Shown: positions 36,001 to 43,046 of the stretch, piece by piece
Numbering within the stretch: the stretch's first letter is position 1
How the letters are laid out: the number at the start of each line of letters is the position of its first letter
NCBI RefSeq assembly: GCF_003646465.1
Contig: NZ_QZEX01000004.1
Span: 186,001-250,000 of the forward strand
DNA length: 64,000 nucleotides
Reading direction: 5' to 3'
Source: Chachezhania antarctica
GTDB taxonomy: Bacteria > Pseudomonadota > Alphaproteobacteria > Rhodobacterales > Rhodobacteraceae
The notes under the pieces: model-generated
Database searches by the model: none
Told to the model about the DNA's origin: nothing
The model's input: the letters and a program-made list of their open reading frames with translations, nothing else
Position numbers and translations under genes: made by a program

Positions 36001-36398
36001 TGCTTCAGCGCGTCGCCCGACCGGTCGACGCCGGGGCCCTTGCCGTACCACATGGAGGCTATGCCCTCGACCTCGCAATCCGGATCCAGCGCGGCCTGCT
36101 GCGCGCCCAGGACGGCCGTGGCGGCCAGGTCCTCGTTGACGGCGGGCAGGAATTCGATCTGTTCGTCCTTCAGACGGGTGCCGAGGTGCCAGAATTCCTG
36201 ATCCAGCCCGCCAAGCGGGGAGCCGCGATAGCCGGAAACAAATGCGGCGGTGTTCAGCCCGGCGGCCCGGTCGCGGCGGCGCTGGTCGAGCATCACGCGG
36301 ACAAGGGCCTGTGTGCCGGTCAGGAAGACCCTGCCTTCGGTCAGGTCGTAGCGGTCTGACAGCTTGTAGCCTTCAATCGCGCGGTCGTGCCTGGTCAT
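33003..36398 (-). CDS. iorAB: Indolepyruvate:ferredoxin oxidoreductase, fused alpha/beta subunits
   Basis: An 1131-residue fused enzyme that oxidatively decarboxylates aryl (and possibly branched) 2-keto acids to acyl-CoA with TPP and iron-sulfur clusters, reducing ferredoxin. In order: pyrimidine-binding domain with GYRGSPLGGLDQ, a TPP domain with FCSGCPHNSSTKVP and GEGTWYHSG, a cysteine-rich ferredoxin-like segment (about 630-676; CEGCGDCSLESNC and CNKDFSCLNGFCP), and a C-terminal gamma-type domain beginning MVAGVGGTGVVTLG. Start at 36398 has GGAAAGGCG upstream. The divergent Lrp-type gene is its likely regulator. Confidence 0.95.
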   Translation of the reverse strand: MTRHDRAIEGYKLSDRYDLTEGRVFLTGTQALVRVMLDQRRRDRAAGLNTAAFVSGYRGSPLGGLDQEFWHLGTRLKDEQIEFLPAVNEDLAATAVLGAQQAALDPDCEVEGIASMWYGKGPGVDRSGDALKHANAYGSHPKGGVLVVAGDDHGCVSSSMPHQSDMALMSWFMPVLNPASVAEYLQFGEYGIALSRFSGIWVGFKAISETVESGRSVDLHPDRKFLLPQIDTPPGGLHIRPVEMPGTEIETRMEYKLAAVQAFADANPIDRRIHDLQNARYGIVTTGKAHLDLMEALRLLGLDEAACRRLGIDIYKVGLVWPLARRGAMDFVHGKDEILVIEEKRGLIETQLKEQLYNTSSRPAALVGKTDETGAPLLQSTGELSPRALLTVLASRLNPFFPDENLIDKARTLTQEPAPVLNVPGATRTPYFCSGCPHNSSTKVPEGSQAMSGIGCHVMAGWMNRNTLGYAQMGGEGVTWAAGSRFVGMAHRFQNLGEGTWYHSGSLAIRQVVAAGANITYKILFNDAVAMTGGQPVDGPISPAAIAHSSRADGVNRIALVSDEIDKFSSADFPPGTTFHDRAALDTIQRELRDTPGVTILIYEQTCATEKRRRRKRGQMEDPDTFAVINDLVCEGCGDCSLESNCLSVEPKETDFGRKRKINQSSCNKDFSCLNGFCPSFVTVSGAKRRKPAPASIDIDALKTDLPRPAEPGLSKPFDLMVAGVGGTGVVTLGALVTMAAHLEGKGASVLDFTGFAQKFGTVIGYVRIAATPDAVQQVRIDARSADAVIGCDAVVCASPKASFHYRNGTQIVLNKAEMPTGDLVLERDADLKIPEREDLIGRTVGPGNLLSFDANRAAERLMGDAVFANIMLLGAAFQKGLVPVSEVALKQAILLNGVAVEKNAMAFDLGRILALKPDLLADQLAEPTPDAETAGSVIDRRAAFLAEYQDQTYADRYRARLQKFREALPNDVGDAPVIAASKSLFKLMAYKDEYEVARLMTGTAFTKELTETFEGDFTVSYHLAPPVLPLGTDTRGRPNKRRFGPWLTPVLRGLARLKRVRGTPFDPFGYTADRKLDRTLLDWFERVLIHVESGYSEEEAMRLLTLPGEIRGYGPVRHAAAEKIMTENGL

Positions 36399-36486
36399 CT
36401 GATCGCCTTTCCGTGATGCGTGGTGAGAGGATAGCGCAGGATCGGTGAAATTTTGGATCTGATTTGTTGAGATCTTGACCGTTACG

Positions 36487-36501
36487 TGAAAGATCGTTTC
36501 A
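36487..36501. promoter_or_regulatory. Candidate Lrp/AsnC operator in the iorAB - lrp intergenic region
   Basis: Inverted repeat TGAAA-N5-TTTCA centred in the 122-base gap between divergent iorAB and the regulator gene. Another half-site-like TGAAATTTT lies near 36446, and GATCT-N9-AGATC spans 36456-36474. TTGACC at 36475-36480 could be the -35 of the regulator gene. A 15-bp inverted repeat is the size expected for an Lrp-family dimer site. Confidence 0.45.
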
Positions 36502-36520
36502 TGAGGCGGGGGTAGTCTGG

Positions 36521-36967
36521 ATGAAATCACCGAGAATGGACGAGGTGGACGAACGGGTCCTGCAGGCATTGAAGGCGAACAGCCGGATCTCCAACACGGA
36601 ACTGGCCGAGCAGGTCGGGCTTTCGGTGTCCTCGTGCTGGCGTCGTGTGCGTGCGCTGGAAGACCGGGGGATCATCGCCGGCTACACGGTCGCGTTGGAC
36701 GATGCCGGGATGGGGTTGGGGTTCCAGGCGATCGTCCATGTCCAGTTGCGGCGCCACGCCACCGACGAGTTCACGCCCTTCGTCCGGGCGATGCAGGCGC
36801 AGGAAGAGATCCGGTCGGTCTACGCCACGACCGGACAGGCCGATTATCACCTGCACGTGGTCTGCGCCGATATCGATGCCTATAACCAGTTTCTGGAAGG
36901 CTTCCTGTTCCGCATGCCAGCGGTGGCCAGCGCACAAACGAACCTGATCCTGCGGGTTGTGAAATAG
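36521..36967 (+). CDS. Lrp/AsnC family transcriptional regulator
   Basis: A 148-residue Lrp-type regulator: N-terminal winged helix (about 5-65: DEVDERVLQALKANSRISNT; VGLSVSSCWRRVRALEDRGI) and C-terminal RAM/ligand domain (FQAIVHVQLRRHA; VYATTGQADYHLHVV). Divergent from iorAB with a shared regulatory gap, so control of iorAB by an amino or keto acid is the simplest idea. An in-frame ATG at 36536 is an alternative start. Confidence 0.93.
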   Translation: MKSPRMDEVDERVLQALKANSRISNTELAEQVGLSVSSCWRRVRALEDRGIIAGYTVALDDAGMGLGFQAIVHVQLRRHATDEFTPFVRAMQAQEEIRSVYATTGQADYHLHVVCADIDAYNQFLEGFLFRMPAVASAQTNLILRVVK

Positions 36968-37012
36968 CGAACTTGCCGGGGGTTACGGCCGGTTTTGAAT
37001 GCGGCTCTCAGC

Positions 37013-37381
37013 TCAGATCAGGCCGCGCCAGCGCAGGACGACAATCGTCAGCGCTGCGAACAGCAGGATGTTGAACCCCAGCGACGCGGCCCAGCCCAGC
37101 CACCAGGATTTGCGCCGATCGCCGGGGTCGATCGACTTGAGGTAGGTGCGGAGTTCCCCGGCGGTTCGGTCCAGCGCCGGATCTTCGGCCATCACGTGAA
37201 GGCGCGGATGATCGACCAGCGGTTCGACCGCGGTCAGGGCCCGGGCTTTCAGCCGCAGGCGTCTGGGCAGACGGCCACGGGTGCGCGACAGGCTGTCGGC
37301 GAGCGTCGGGCCCCTGGTGCCGAGCTTTTCCTGCGCGAGCTCTGACAGGGACTGCAAGTCCTGTGCGAAATCCGTGGGCAT
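37013..37381 (-). CDS. Hypothetical protein with one C-terminal membrane helix
   Basis: A 122-residue protein I do not recognise. The first 90 residues are charged and helical (ELAQEKLGTRGPTLADSLSR; RLPRRLRLKARALTAVEPLV) and a single hydrophobic helix follows (about 95-115), ending in WRGLI, so it is probably tail-anchored with the N-terminus in the cytoplasm. GGGAAGGA precedes the start at 37381. It is 163 bases downstream of the sulfotransferase start-side gap on the same strand as that gene; no functional clue. Confidence 0.72.
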   Translation of the reverse strand: MPTDFAQDLQSLSELAQEKLGTRGPTLADSLSRTRGRLPRRLRLKARALTAVEPLVDHPRLHVMAEDPALDRTAGELRTYLKSIDPGDRRKSWWLGWAASLGFNILLFAALTIVVLRWRGLI

Positions 37382-37544
37382 TTGCGTCCTTCCCGTAACG
37401 CCGTGCATCCTAGCCGGTCTGCGGACGGGTGAAAACGGGGAAGCCATCGTGCCGCGACTGAAGTCGCGCCCCTTCGGGTGCTGGCGTTGTTCCGGCATCG
37501 ATCAGCCGATGGGAAGTGGGCGCGCGTGGGGCCGGGCGGGACGT

Positions 37545-39023
37545 CTAGCAGGGTACGTCCGGGAGAGACGGTCCGGCCGCGGCTGCACGATCCAGCTCCT
37601 CCCATTCGTCCAGCCAGCTTTGCCCGCCCAGGCTTTCGATCAGGGGGCCGAGTTCGGCCTCGTACCCGCGCCATGTGTCCAGTCCCTTGCGATTGATGCT
37701 TTCGCGGACTTGCAGGACGGATGCCGTGCGGACCGCCCCCGCCGCCGCTTCGGGGCTGAGACAGGCCGGGTCCCAGTCAAGCCCGGCATGGGCGACGAGC
37801 GCGCGAACCTGGGAGTCGGGCTTTTCGACAAGGGCGCGATAGGATTGAAGCCTGAGTTCTGCCCCGAGCTTTGCGCGGTAATCGTCGAGCGAGGCGTAGG
37901 CGGCCCGGGTAAGATGGCCGATTCGTGTCAGGGAATGAGAGAAGCCCTGTCTGTCGCTGAAGAGCGTCGAGAAGCAGGAAAGGCCGGTATCCAGAGGATG
38001 GCGCAGCATGAAGACGAAGCGCGCATCGGGCAGGAGACACCGGGCGAAGCCGAGATCGAACGCGTTGAGCGGCAGCTTGTTGATGACGGTCAGGTCGCCC
38101 GCGCTGTCCGGGATGCGGGCGTTGCGGAAGAAGGCCTTCCGATGGGTATCAAGATCTTCGGGCGCGAGCGTGGTGAACCAGTTCCATGCATCCTCGGCCC
38201 CGGCCGTGGCGGCGCCCGATTTGCGCAGGGCGGCGCGGCGGACGTCGGTCAGGACCTGCTGCAGGGCGGGGCTTTCGCCGATGCTTCGCGTCTTCTGATG
38301 ACGGGACAGGATGGCCTCCGCCAGGGTAGTGCCGGACCGGGGGAGGCCCACGATGAAGACGAGGCGCGGCGTCGTGCCGGACTGGTCGGGCAGTGGCCAT
38401 TGGCCGGGGTCGTAGACCGCGCGCTGGCGGGCGACGAGCGTGTCGATGGCTTCGGCCGGGTAGGGCGGTTTGGCTACGGCTTTCGCCCGGGCGAAATTAC
38501 GGAAGGCGCGGGCCGTGTCGCCATGGGCGGCGTCGATCCGGCCGAGCGCGTTGAAGGCAAGCGCCCGGTCCGCATCTGGCACGCGGCGGGCGCGGGTCAG
38601 ATCGCGCAAGGCTTTGGCCTGTCGGCTGTCGCGAGCGAAGGGGGTCAGCCGGTTCAGCGTGGCCAGCGCCGCGGCGTTGCGCGGTTTTTTGCCCAGAAGG
38701 CGCGTGAAGGCATCGGTCGCACCGTCGCGATCCCCGACAGACAGGGCCATTGCGCCCAGTTTGCCAAGCACCTGAGTATCGTCGGGCGCCATGTCGGCGA
38801 GGATCTGCATGAGCTGGATCGCGGCGTCGGGGGCGCCGATGTTCCAGTAGCAGGTGGCGGTATGGTCGATCAGCGCCCTGTCCTGCGGGTCGTGGGCGAT
38901 GAGCGGCAGGAGGATGTTCAGCGCCGCTTCGTATTCGCCGGCGGCGATCAGGCGTGCGACCGGGTCGGGCGCGGCTTGTGCGGCCGTGTCGGAGCGGCCC
39001 GGGATTTTTCGTACCTGGTTCAT
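37545..39023 (-). CDS. TPR-containing sulfotransferase
   Basis: A 492-residue protein with N-terminal tetratricopeptide-like repeats (about 25-200: AGEYEAALNILLPLIAHDPQ; LGKLGAMALSVGDRDGATDA) followed by a sulfotransferase domain. The PAPS phosphate loop is FIVGLPRSGTTLAEAIL and the 3'-phosphate region contains RFVFMLRHPLDTGLSCF. This fusion is frequent in Rhodobacteraceae and related to tyrosylprotein sulfotransferases. The acceptor is unknown. A second, unrelated sulfotransferase is at 59.6 kb. Confidence 0.9.
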   Translation of the reverse strand: MNQVRKIPGRSDTAAQAAPDPVARLIAAGEYEAALNILLPLIAHDPQDRALIDHTATCYWNIGAPDAAIQLMQILADMAPDDTQVLGKLGAMALSVGDRDGATDAFTRLLGKKPRNAAALATLNRLTPFARDSRQAKALRDLTRARRVPDADRALAFNALGRIDAAHGDTARAFRNFARAKAVAKPPYPAEAIDTLVARQRAVYDPGQWPLPDQSGTTPRLVFIVGLPRSGTTLAEAILSRHQKTRSIGESPALQQVLTDVRRAALRKSGAATAGAEDAWNWFTTLAPEDLDTHRKAFFRNARIPDSAGDLTVINKLPLNAFDLGFARCLLPDARFVFMLRHPLDTGLSCFSTLFSDRQGFSHSLTRIGHLTRAAYASLDDYRAKLGAELRLQSYRALVEKPDSQVRALVAHAGLDWDPACLSPEAAAGAVRTASVLQVRESINRKGLDTWRGYEAELGPLIESLGGQSWLDEWEELDRAAAAGPSLPDVPC

Positions 39024-39144
39024 GGTGCCTGCATTCGGAGCGGTTCTCGCGTCGGATGCAGGTTAGGCGAGCATGCTTAATCGAGCATTGACGTGCGCCC
39101 GTGCGCCCACTGGCGGTGACGTGCGGCGGGCGATATCAGGGGGC

Positions 39145-39903
39145 ATGTTGCATTGGAACTCATATGGCAGCGCGACGGACCGTCCCCCGCTGTTGATCGC
39201 GCACGGGCTGTTCGGCTCGGCGCGGAACTGGAACGTCATCGCCACGCGCCTGTCGGATACACGGCAGGTGGTCGCGGTCGATATGCGCAATCACGGCGAA
39301 TCGTTCTGGAGCGACGATCATTCCTACGAGGCCCTGGCCGGGGATCTGGCGGAGGTGATCGGCGAGATCGGCGGGCCCGCCGACGTGCTGGGGCATTCGA
39401 TGGGCGGCAAGGCCGCGATGATGCTGGCGCTGACGGCGCCCGACACCGTGCGGAAGCTGATCGTGGCGGATATTGCCCCGGTCACGTACGGGCACAGCCA
39501 GATGCAGTACATCGAGGCGATGCAGGCGGTGGACCTGTCCAAGGCCACCCGCCGGTCGGACGTACGGGAGCAGCTGGCCGACCTGGGCGTGGAGCCCGCG
39601 CTGCAGAGCTTCTTCACCCAGTCGCTGGATCTGGGCGGCAAGGGCTGGCAGATGAACCTGGATGCGCTGGCGGCCGGAATGGGACCGGTGGTCGGATTTC
39701 CGGAGGTGGAGGCCGCCTGGGACGGGCCGGCGCTGTTCCTGTCGGGTGCCTTGTCGGATTACGTGCGGCCGGAGCATAGGCCGGTGATCAAGCGGCTGTT
39801 TCCGAATGCGCGGTTTGCGAAGATTCCGGGCACGCAGCACTGGCTGCACGCGGAGAAACCGCGGGATTTCGAGGCTGCGGTACGGGTTTTCCTGGACAGT
39901 TGA
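39145..39903 (+). CDS. Alpha/beta-fold esterase, YbfF-like
   Basis: A 252-residue serine hydrolase. HGLFGSARNW gives the oxyanion region, Ser85 in LGHSMGGKAA is the nucleophile, and the catalytic His is in GTQHWLHAEKP. The pattern VDMRNHGES is typical of the YbfF acyl-CoA/ester hydrolase group. Start ATG 39145 follows CAGGGGG; the frame is open upstream to 39073. Convergent with glyA across a hairpin-rich gap. Confidence 0.9.
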   Translation: MLHWNSYGSATDRPPLLIAHGLFGSARNWNVIATRLSDTRQVVAVDMRNHGESFWSDDHSYEALAGDLAEVIGEIGGPADVLGHSMGGKAAMMLALTAPDTVRKLIVADIAPVTYGHSQMQYIEAMQAVDLSKATRRSDVREQLADLGVEPALQSFFTQSLDLGGKGWQMNLDALAAGMGPVVGFPEVEAAWDGPALFLSGALSDYVRPEHRPVIKRLFPNARFAKIPGTQHWLHAEKPRDFEAAVRVFLDS

Positions 39904-39918
39904 CGCCGTCGTGGCGGG

Positions 39919-39995
39919 ATCGCGCCCTCCACGGGCCCGCCCGCCCAGCCCTCGGCGGATCCATGCCGGATCCGCCGACCCGCCTCGGGCGCGAT
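39919..39995. repeat. Intergenic cruciform repeat, family C, copy 1
   Basis: Outer arms ATCGCGCCC (39919-39927) / GGGCGCGAT (39987-39995) enclose a GGGCCCGCCCGCCCA segment and a perfect 11-bp inner hairpin TCGGCGGATCC (39952-39962) / GGATCCGCCGA (39968-39978). The same plan with different outer arms occurs at 57776-57883. Located between the convergent esterase and glyA genes. Confidence 0.7.
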
Positions 39996-40016
39996 GGGGC
40001 GCTTTCGCGCCCCGTC
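39993..40016. terminator. Hairpin terminator candidate between esterase and glyA
   Basis: Stem GATGGGGCGC (39993-40002) / GCGCCCCGTC (40007-40016), one G-T pair, loop TTTC, followed by TT. It overlaps the family C right arm by three bases and is 24 bases from the glyA stop, so it may stop transcripts from either side. Confidence 0.6.
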
Positions 40017-40040
40017 TTCATGTCTGGCTCGGGCCGCTGA

Positions 40041-41327
40041 TCAGTAGATCGGGAAGCGCTTGCAGAGCGTGGCCACCTCGGCCCGAACGGTGGCTTCGAC
40101 GTCTGCGTTGCCATCTTCACCGTTGGCGGCGAGACCGTCGACAACCTGAACGATCCAGTCCGAGATCTGGCGGAACTCGGGCTCGGCAAATCCCCGTGTC
40201 GTGCCTGCTGGTGCGCCAAGGCGGATGCCCGAGGTCACGAAGGGTTTTTCCGGATCGAAGGGCACTCCGTTCTTGTTGCAGGTGATGTGCGCACGTCCCA
40301 GTGCGGCCTCGGCCGCCTTGCCGGTCACGCCCTTGGGACGCAGGTCCGCAAGGCACAGGTGGTTGTCCGTGCCGCCGGACACGACATCGATCCCGCCCTT
40401 CATAAGCTGGTCCGACATCGCCTGTGCATTGGCCACGACCTGCGCGGCATAGGCCTTGAACTCGGGCCGGAGCGCCTCGCCGAAGGCCACGGCCTTGGCA
40501 GCGATCACGTGCATCAGCGGACCGCCTTGGAGGCCCGGGAAGACGGCGGAGTTGATCTTCTTGGCGATCGCTTCGTCATTCGACAGGATCAGCCCACCGC
40601 GGGGACCGCGGAGCGACTTGTGCGTCGTCGATGTGACCACGTGCGCATGCGGCACGGGCGAGGGGTGGACGCCACCGGCCACGAGGCCCGCGATATGGGC
40701 CATGTCGACCATCAGGTAGGCGCCGACCTCGTCCGCGATCTCGCGGAACCTGGCCCAGTCCCAGACCCGGCTGTAGGCGGTGCCGCCGGCGAGGATCAGC
40801 TTGGGCTTGTGCTCCAGAGCCTTGGCGCGGACCTCGTCGAGATCCAGCATCTGGTCCTGCTGGCGCACGCCGTAGGAGACGGGGTTGAACCACTTGCCCG
40901 ACATGTTGACGGGCGAGCCGTGGGTCAGGTGACCGCCGGAATTCAGGTCGAGACCCAGGAAGGTATCGCCCGGCTGCAGCAGCGCCAGGAACACGGCCTG
41001 GTTCATCTGGCTGCCGGAATTGGGCTGCACGTTCGCGAAATTCGCGCCAAAGAGCTCCTTCGCGCGGTCGATCGCCAGCGTTTCGGCGATGTCGACGAAC
41101 TGGCAGCCGCCGTAATAGCGTTTGCCGGGATATCCTTCGGCATACTTGTTCGTCATGACCGAGCCCTGTGCTTCAAGCACGGCGGCGCTGACGATGTTTT
41201 CCGAGGCGATCAGTTCGATCTCTTCGCGCTGACGGCCAAGTTCGGACGTGATGGCGCCGAAGATCTCGGGATCGCGGGAGGACAGGGTTTCGCTGAAGAA
41301 ACCGCTGTCGCGGTGAGAGGCGTTCAT
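40041..41327 (-). CDS. glyA: Serine hydroxymethyltransferase
   Basis: A 428-residue PLP enzyme interconverting serine and glycine with tetrahydrofolate. Motifs: [34 protein letters not shown], and the PLP lysine in [14 protein letters not shown] (Ser instead of the more usual Thr after Lys). Start at 41327 has AAAGGGGAA upstream. Divergent from nadK. Confidence 0.97.
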   Translation of the reverse strand: MNASHRDSGFFSETLSSRDPEIFGAITSELGRQREEIELIASENIVSAAVLEAQGSVMTNKYAEGYPGKRYYGGCQFVDIAETLAIDRAKELFGANFANVQPNSGSQMNQAVFLALLQPGDTFLGLDLNSGGHLTHGSPVNMSGKWFNPVSYGVRQQDQMLDLDEVRAKALEHKPKLILAGGTAYSRVWDWARFREIADEVGAYLMVDMAHIAGLVAGGVHPSPVPHAHVVTSTTHKSLRGPRGGLILSNDEAIAKKINSAVFPGLQGGPLMHVIAAKAVAFGEALRPEFKAYAAQVVANAQAMSDQLMKGGIDVVSGGTDNHLCLADLRPKGVTGKAAEAALGRAHITCNKNGVPFDPEKPFVTSGIRLGAPAGTTRGFAEPEFRQISDWIVQVVDGLAANGEDGNADVEATVRAEVATLCKRFPIY

Positions 41328-41509
41328 GGGCTGTTCCCCTTTTGCGCGTATATGGCGCCTACCTAGCGGAGCGGGCCGGATCGTGAAAGCCCGATGATGC
41401 CGCAGCCGCATCATGCCCGCGACGTGGCTGTCTTTTTCCGCAGACGGCTGGCCAAGTCCCGCAAGCTGTGCTTCTTTCGATTTCGGTCAAGGGGATGGGA
41501 CACACCGAC

Positions 41510-42271
41510 ATGGCTGAAAAGATCGCGTTTCTGGCCAGCCGCACGCCGGTGGCCCAGACCGCGCGCGCAGCACTGGTCGGCCGCTACGGCAATACTGCGC
41601 CCGAGCAGGCCGACGTGATCGTGGCGCTGGGGGGCGATGGCTTCATGCTGCGCACGCTGCACGCGACTGAAGCGTTGCCGGCGCCGGTCTACGGCATGAA
41701 CCGCGGGACCATCGGCTTCCTGATGAACGAATACAGCGAAACGGATCTGCCCGCGCGCCTTGCCGCCGCCGAGCAGGAAGTGGTGAACCCGCTTGCCATG
41801 CTGGCGATGGACCGTGCGGGCAAGAGCCACCGGGCGCTGGCGATCAACGAGGTGTCGATCCTGCGCGCGGGCCCGCAGGCGGCGCGGCTCTGCATTTCCG
41901 TGGACGAGCGCGTGCGCCTTGCCGAACTGGTCTGCGACGGCGCGCTGGTATCGACCCCGGCGGGATCGACCGCCTACAATTATTCCGCCCACGGGCCGAT
42001 CCTGCCCATCGGCGCCGACGTGCTCGCCCTGACGGCCATCGCCGCCTTCCGCCCCCGCCGCTGGCGCGGAGCATTGCTGCCCAAGACGGCCAAGGTCCGC
42101 TTCGACGTGCTGGAGCCGGAAAAGCGACCGGTGCATGCAGATGCCGATTCGATCTCGATCTCGAACGTGCACTGGGTCGAGGTGCAATCGAACCCCGACA
42201 TCACCCACCGGATCCTGTTCGATCCCGGGCACGGGCTGGAAGAGCGGTTGATCGCAGAGCAGTTCACCTGA
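41510..42271 (+). CDS. nadK: NAD kinase
   Basis: A 253-residue NAD kinase making NADP+. GGDG is in VIVALGGDGFMLRTLH; the NE/D motif is in AINEVSILR and the substrate region is STPAGSTAYNYSAHGPILP. Start at 41510 (MAEKIAFLAS) is preferred by family length; ATG 41495 and 41468 are in frame. A 534-bp inverted-repeat element begins 21 bases after its stop. Confidence 0.95.
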   Translation: MAEKIAFLASRTPVAQTARAALVGRYGNTAPEQADVIVALGGDGFMLRTLHATEALPAPVYGMNRGTIGFLMNEYSETDLPARLAAAEQEVVNPLAMLAMDRAGKSHRALAINEVSILRAGPQAARLCISVDERVRLAELVCDGALVSTPAGSTAYNYSAHGPILPIGADVLALTAIAAFRPRRWRGALLPKTAKVRFDVLEPEKRPVHADADSISISNVHWVEVQSNPDITHRILFDPGHGLEERLIAEQFT

Positions 42272-42287
42272 AAAGGTTACCCTGTTG

Positions 42288-42831
42288 AAAACGGGGGTGT
42301 CCGCAAACCGTGTTGGTCCGCAGTGCGGGACGGAGCGGACCTTGACCAACCAGATCATTGGCACGACTGTCGCGTGTATCGAAACTTGGTGAGCGCGGTA
42401 TTGAATTGGAAGATTTGCTGCCAGCAAGCATGTCATTTCTGGTTCATATTTCGCCAGCGATAGTCGCATTGGCTTGGCCGCGTTTTTCCATTGTTCCTCG
42501 CGTGAAGAGCGTCATGAAGCTTACCGCGGTACTTGTCGCATCGGTGGTGATCTCATTGTTTCTCTTTATTGGCTCAGCGGAAACACTTTGCGCAGGCAGT
42601 GCATTGAAGGGTTATAATCAATGCTCTCTGATCCCGGTATACATCGCTAATCTGGTATCACCTGTTTACTTGCTTTCGATGGCCGTGATCGCAGTTTGGT
42701 GCCTTGTTGTCACAGCGAAATGTTGTTGGGCCGAGTTTGAGGTTCTCAAAAACCGAGACTTCAAACAATAAGGGCTCGGAGCAGACATACAACGGCTCAT
42801 CCCAACACGGTTCGTGGACATCCCCCAAAAC
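42288..42831. mobile_element. Small inverted-repeat element with 5-bp direct repeats and one passenger gene
   Basis: Imperfect terminal inverted repeats: left 42293-42316 (begins GGGGGTGTCC, ends CCGTGTTGG) and right 42802-42826, which on the reverse strand begins GGGGGATGTCC and ends CCGTGTTGG; 22 positions match with one gap. AAAAC flanks both sides (42288-42292 and 42827-42831), as expected for a 5-bp target duplication. A subterminal repeat GGTCCGC (42315-42321) / GCGGACC (42335-42341) is at the left. The interior is AT-richer than the neighbours and encodes a small membrane protein, no transposase. GGGG ends with 5-bp duplication recall Tn3-type elements, but the family is not established. 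Confidence 0.65.
42430..42771 (+). CDS. Small membrane protein carried inside the inverted-repeat element
   Basis: A 113-residue protein (from ATG 42430; the frame is open to TTG 42358) with probable membrane helices near residues 4-18, 31-49 and 74-97, five cysteines (54, 65, 91, 98, 99) and a charged tail EFEVLKNRDFKQ. No family recognised. Codons are AT-richer than every neighbouring gene, suggesting transfer. No good ribosome site is seen, so the start, and whether it is expressed, are uncertain. Confidence 0.5.
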   Translation: MSFLVHISPAIVALAWPRFSIVPRVKSVMKLTAVLVASVVISLFLFIGSAETLCAGSALKGYNQCSLIPVYIANLVSPVYLLSMAVIAVWCLVVTAKCCWAEFEVLKNRDFKQ

Positions 42832-42973
42832 TTCGCAGAACCCGGTTGTTTGGCTCTGTATTGTAATATTGGTGTCACGAAATAGGGTAATTACGAAGTT
42901 GTTGTATCCGGATTCGTATTCCGTCCGTTTCTTATGGTTTTTCTTGCAGAGTAGGCATTTTGGGCCCCGTGCG

Positions 42974-43025
42974 GACGCGGTGTTTCACCGCGTCTGCCAG
43001 TGCCCGGCCCTTTGTGGGGCCGGGC
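42974..43025. terminator. Two adjacent hairpins downstream of the acyl-CoA ligase
   Basis: Perfect stems GACGCGGTG (42974-42982) / CACCGCGTC (42986-42994) and GCCCGGCCC (43002-43010) / GGGCCGGGC (43017-43025), 21 bases beyond the stop of the minus-strand ligase. Likely terminator for it. The AT-rich stretch 42832-42970 between the mobile element and these hairpins shows no convincing gene. Confidence 0.55.
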
Positions 43026-43046
43026 GTGTGCACCGGCACCGTTCGC

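Noticed and set aside
39904-40040. Possible structured small RNA in the esterase-glyA gap
   Set aside because: The hairpins are explained by the family C repeat and a terminator; no promoter or conserved single-stranded core was seen.
42288-42831. Interpretation as an integron gene cassette
   Set aside because: No attC-like core sites or integrase are visible; the terminal inverted repeats with a 5-bp direct repeat fit transposition better.
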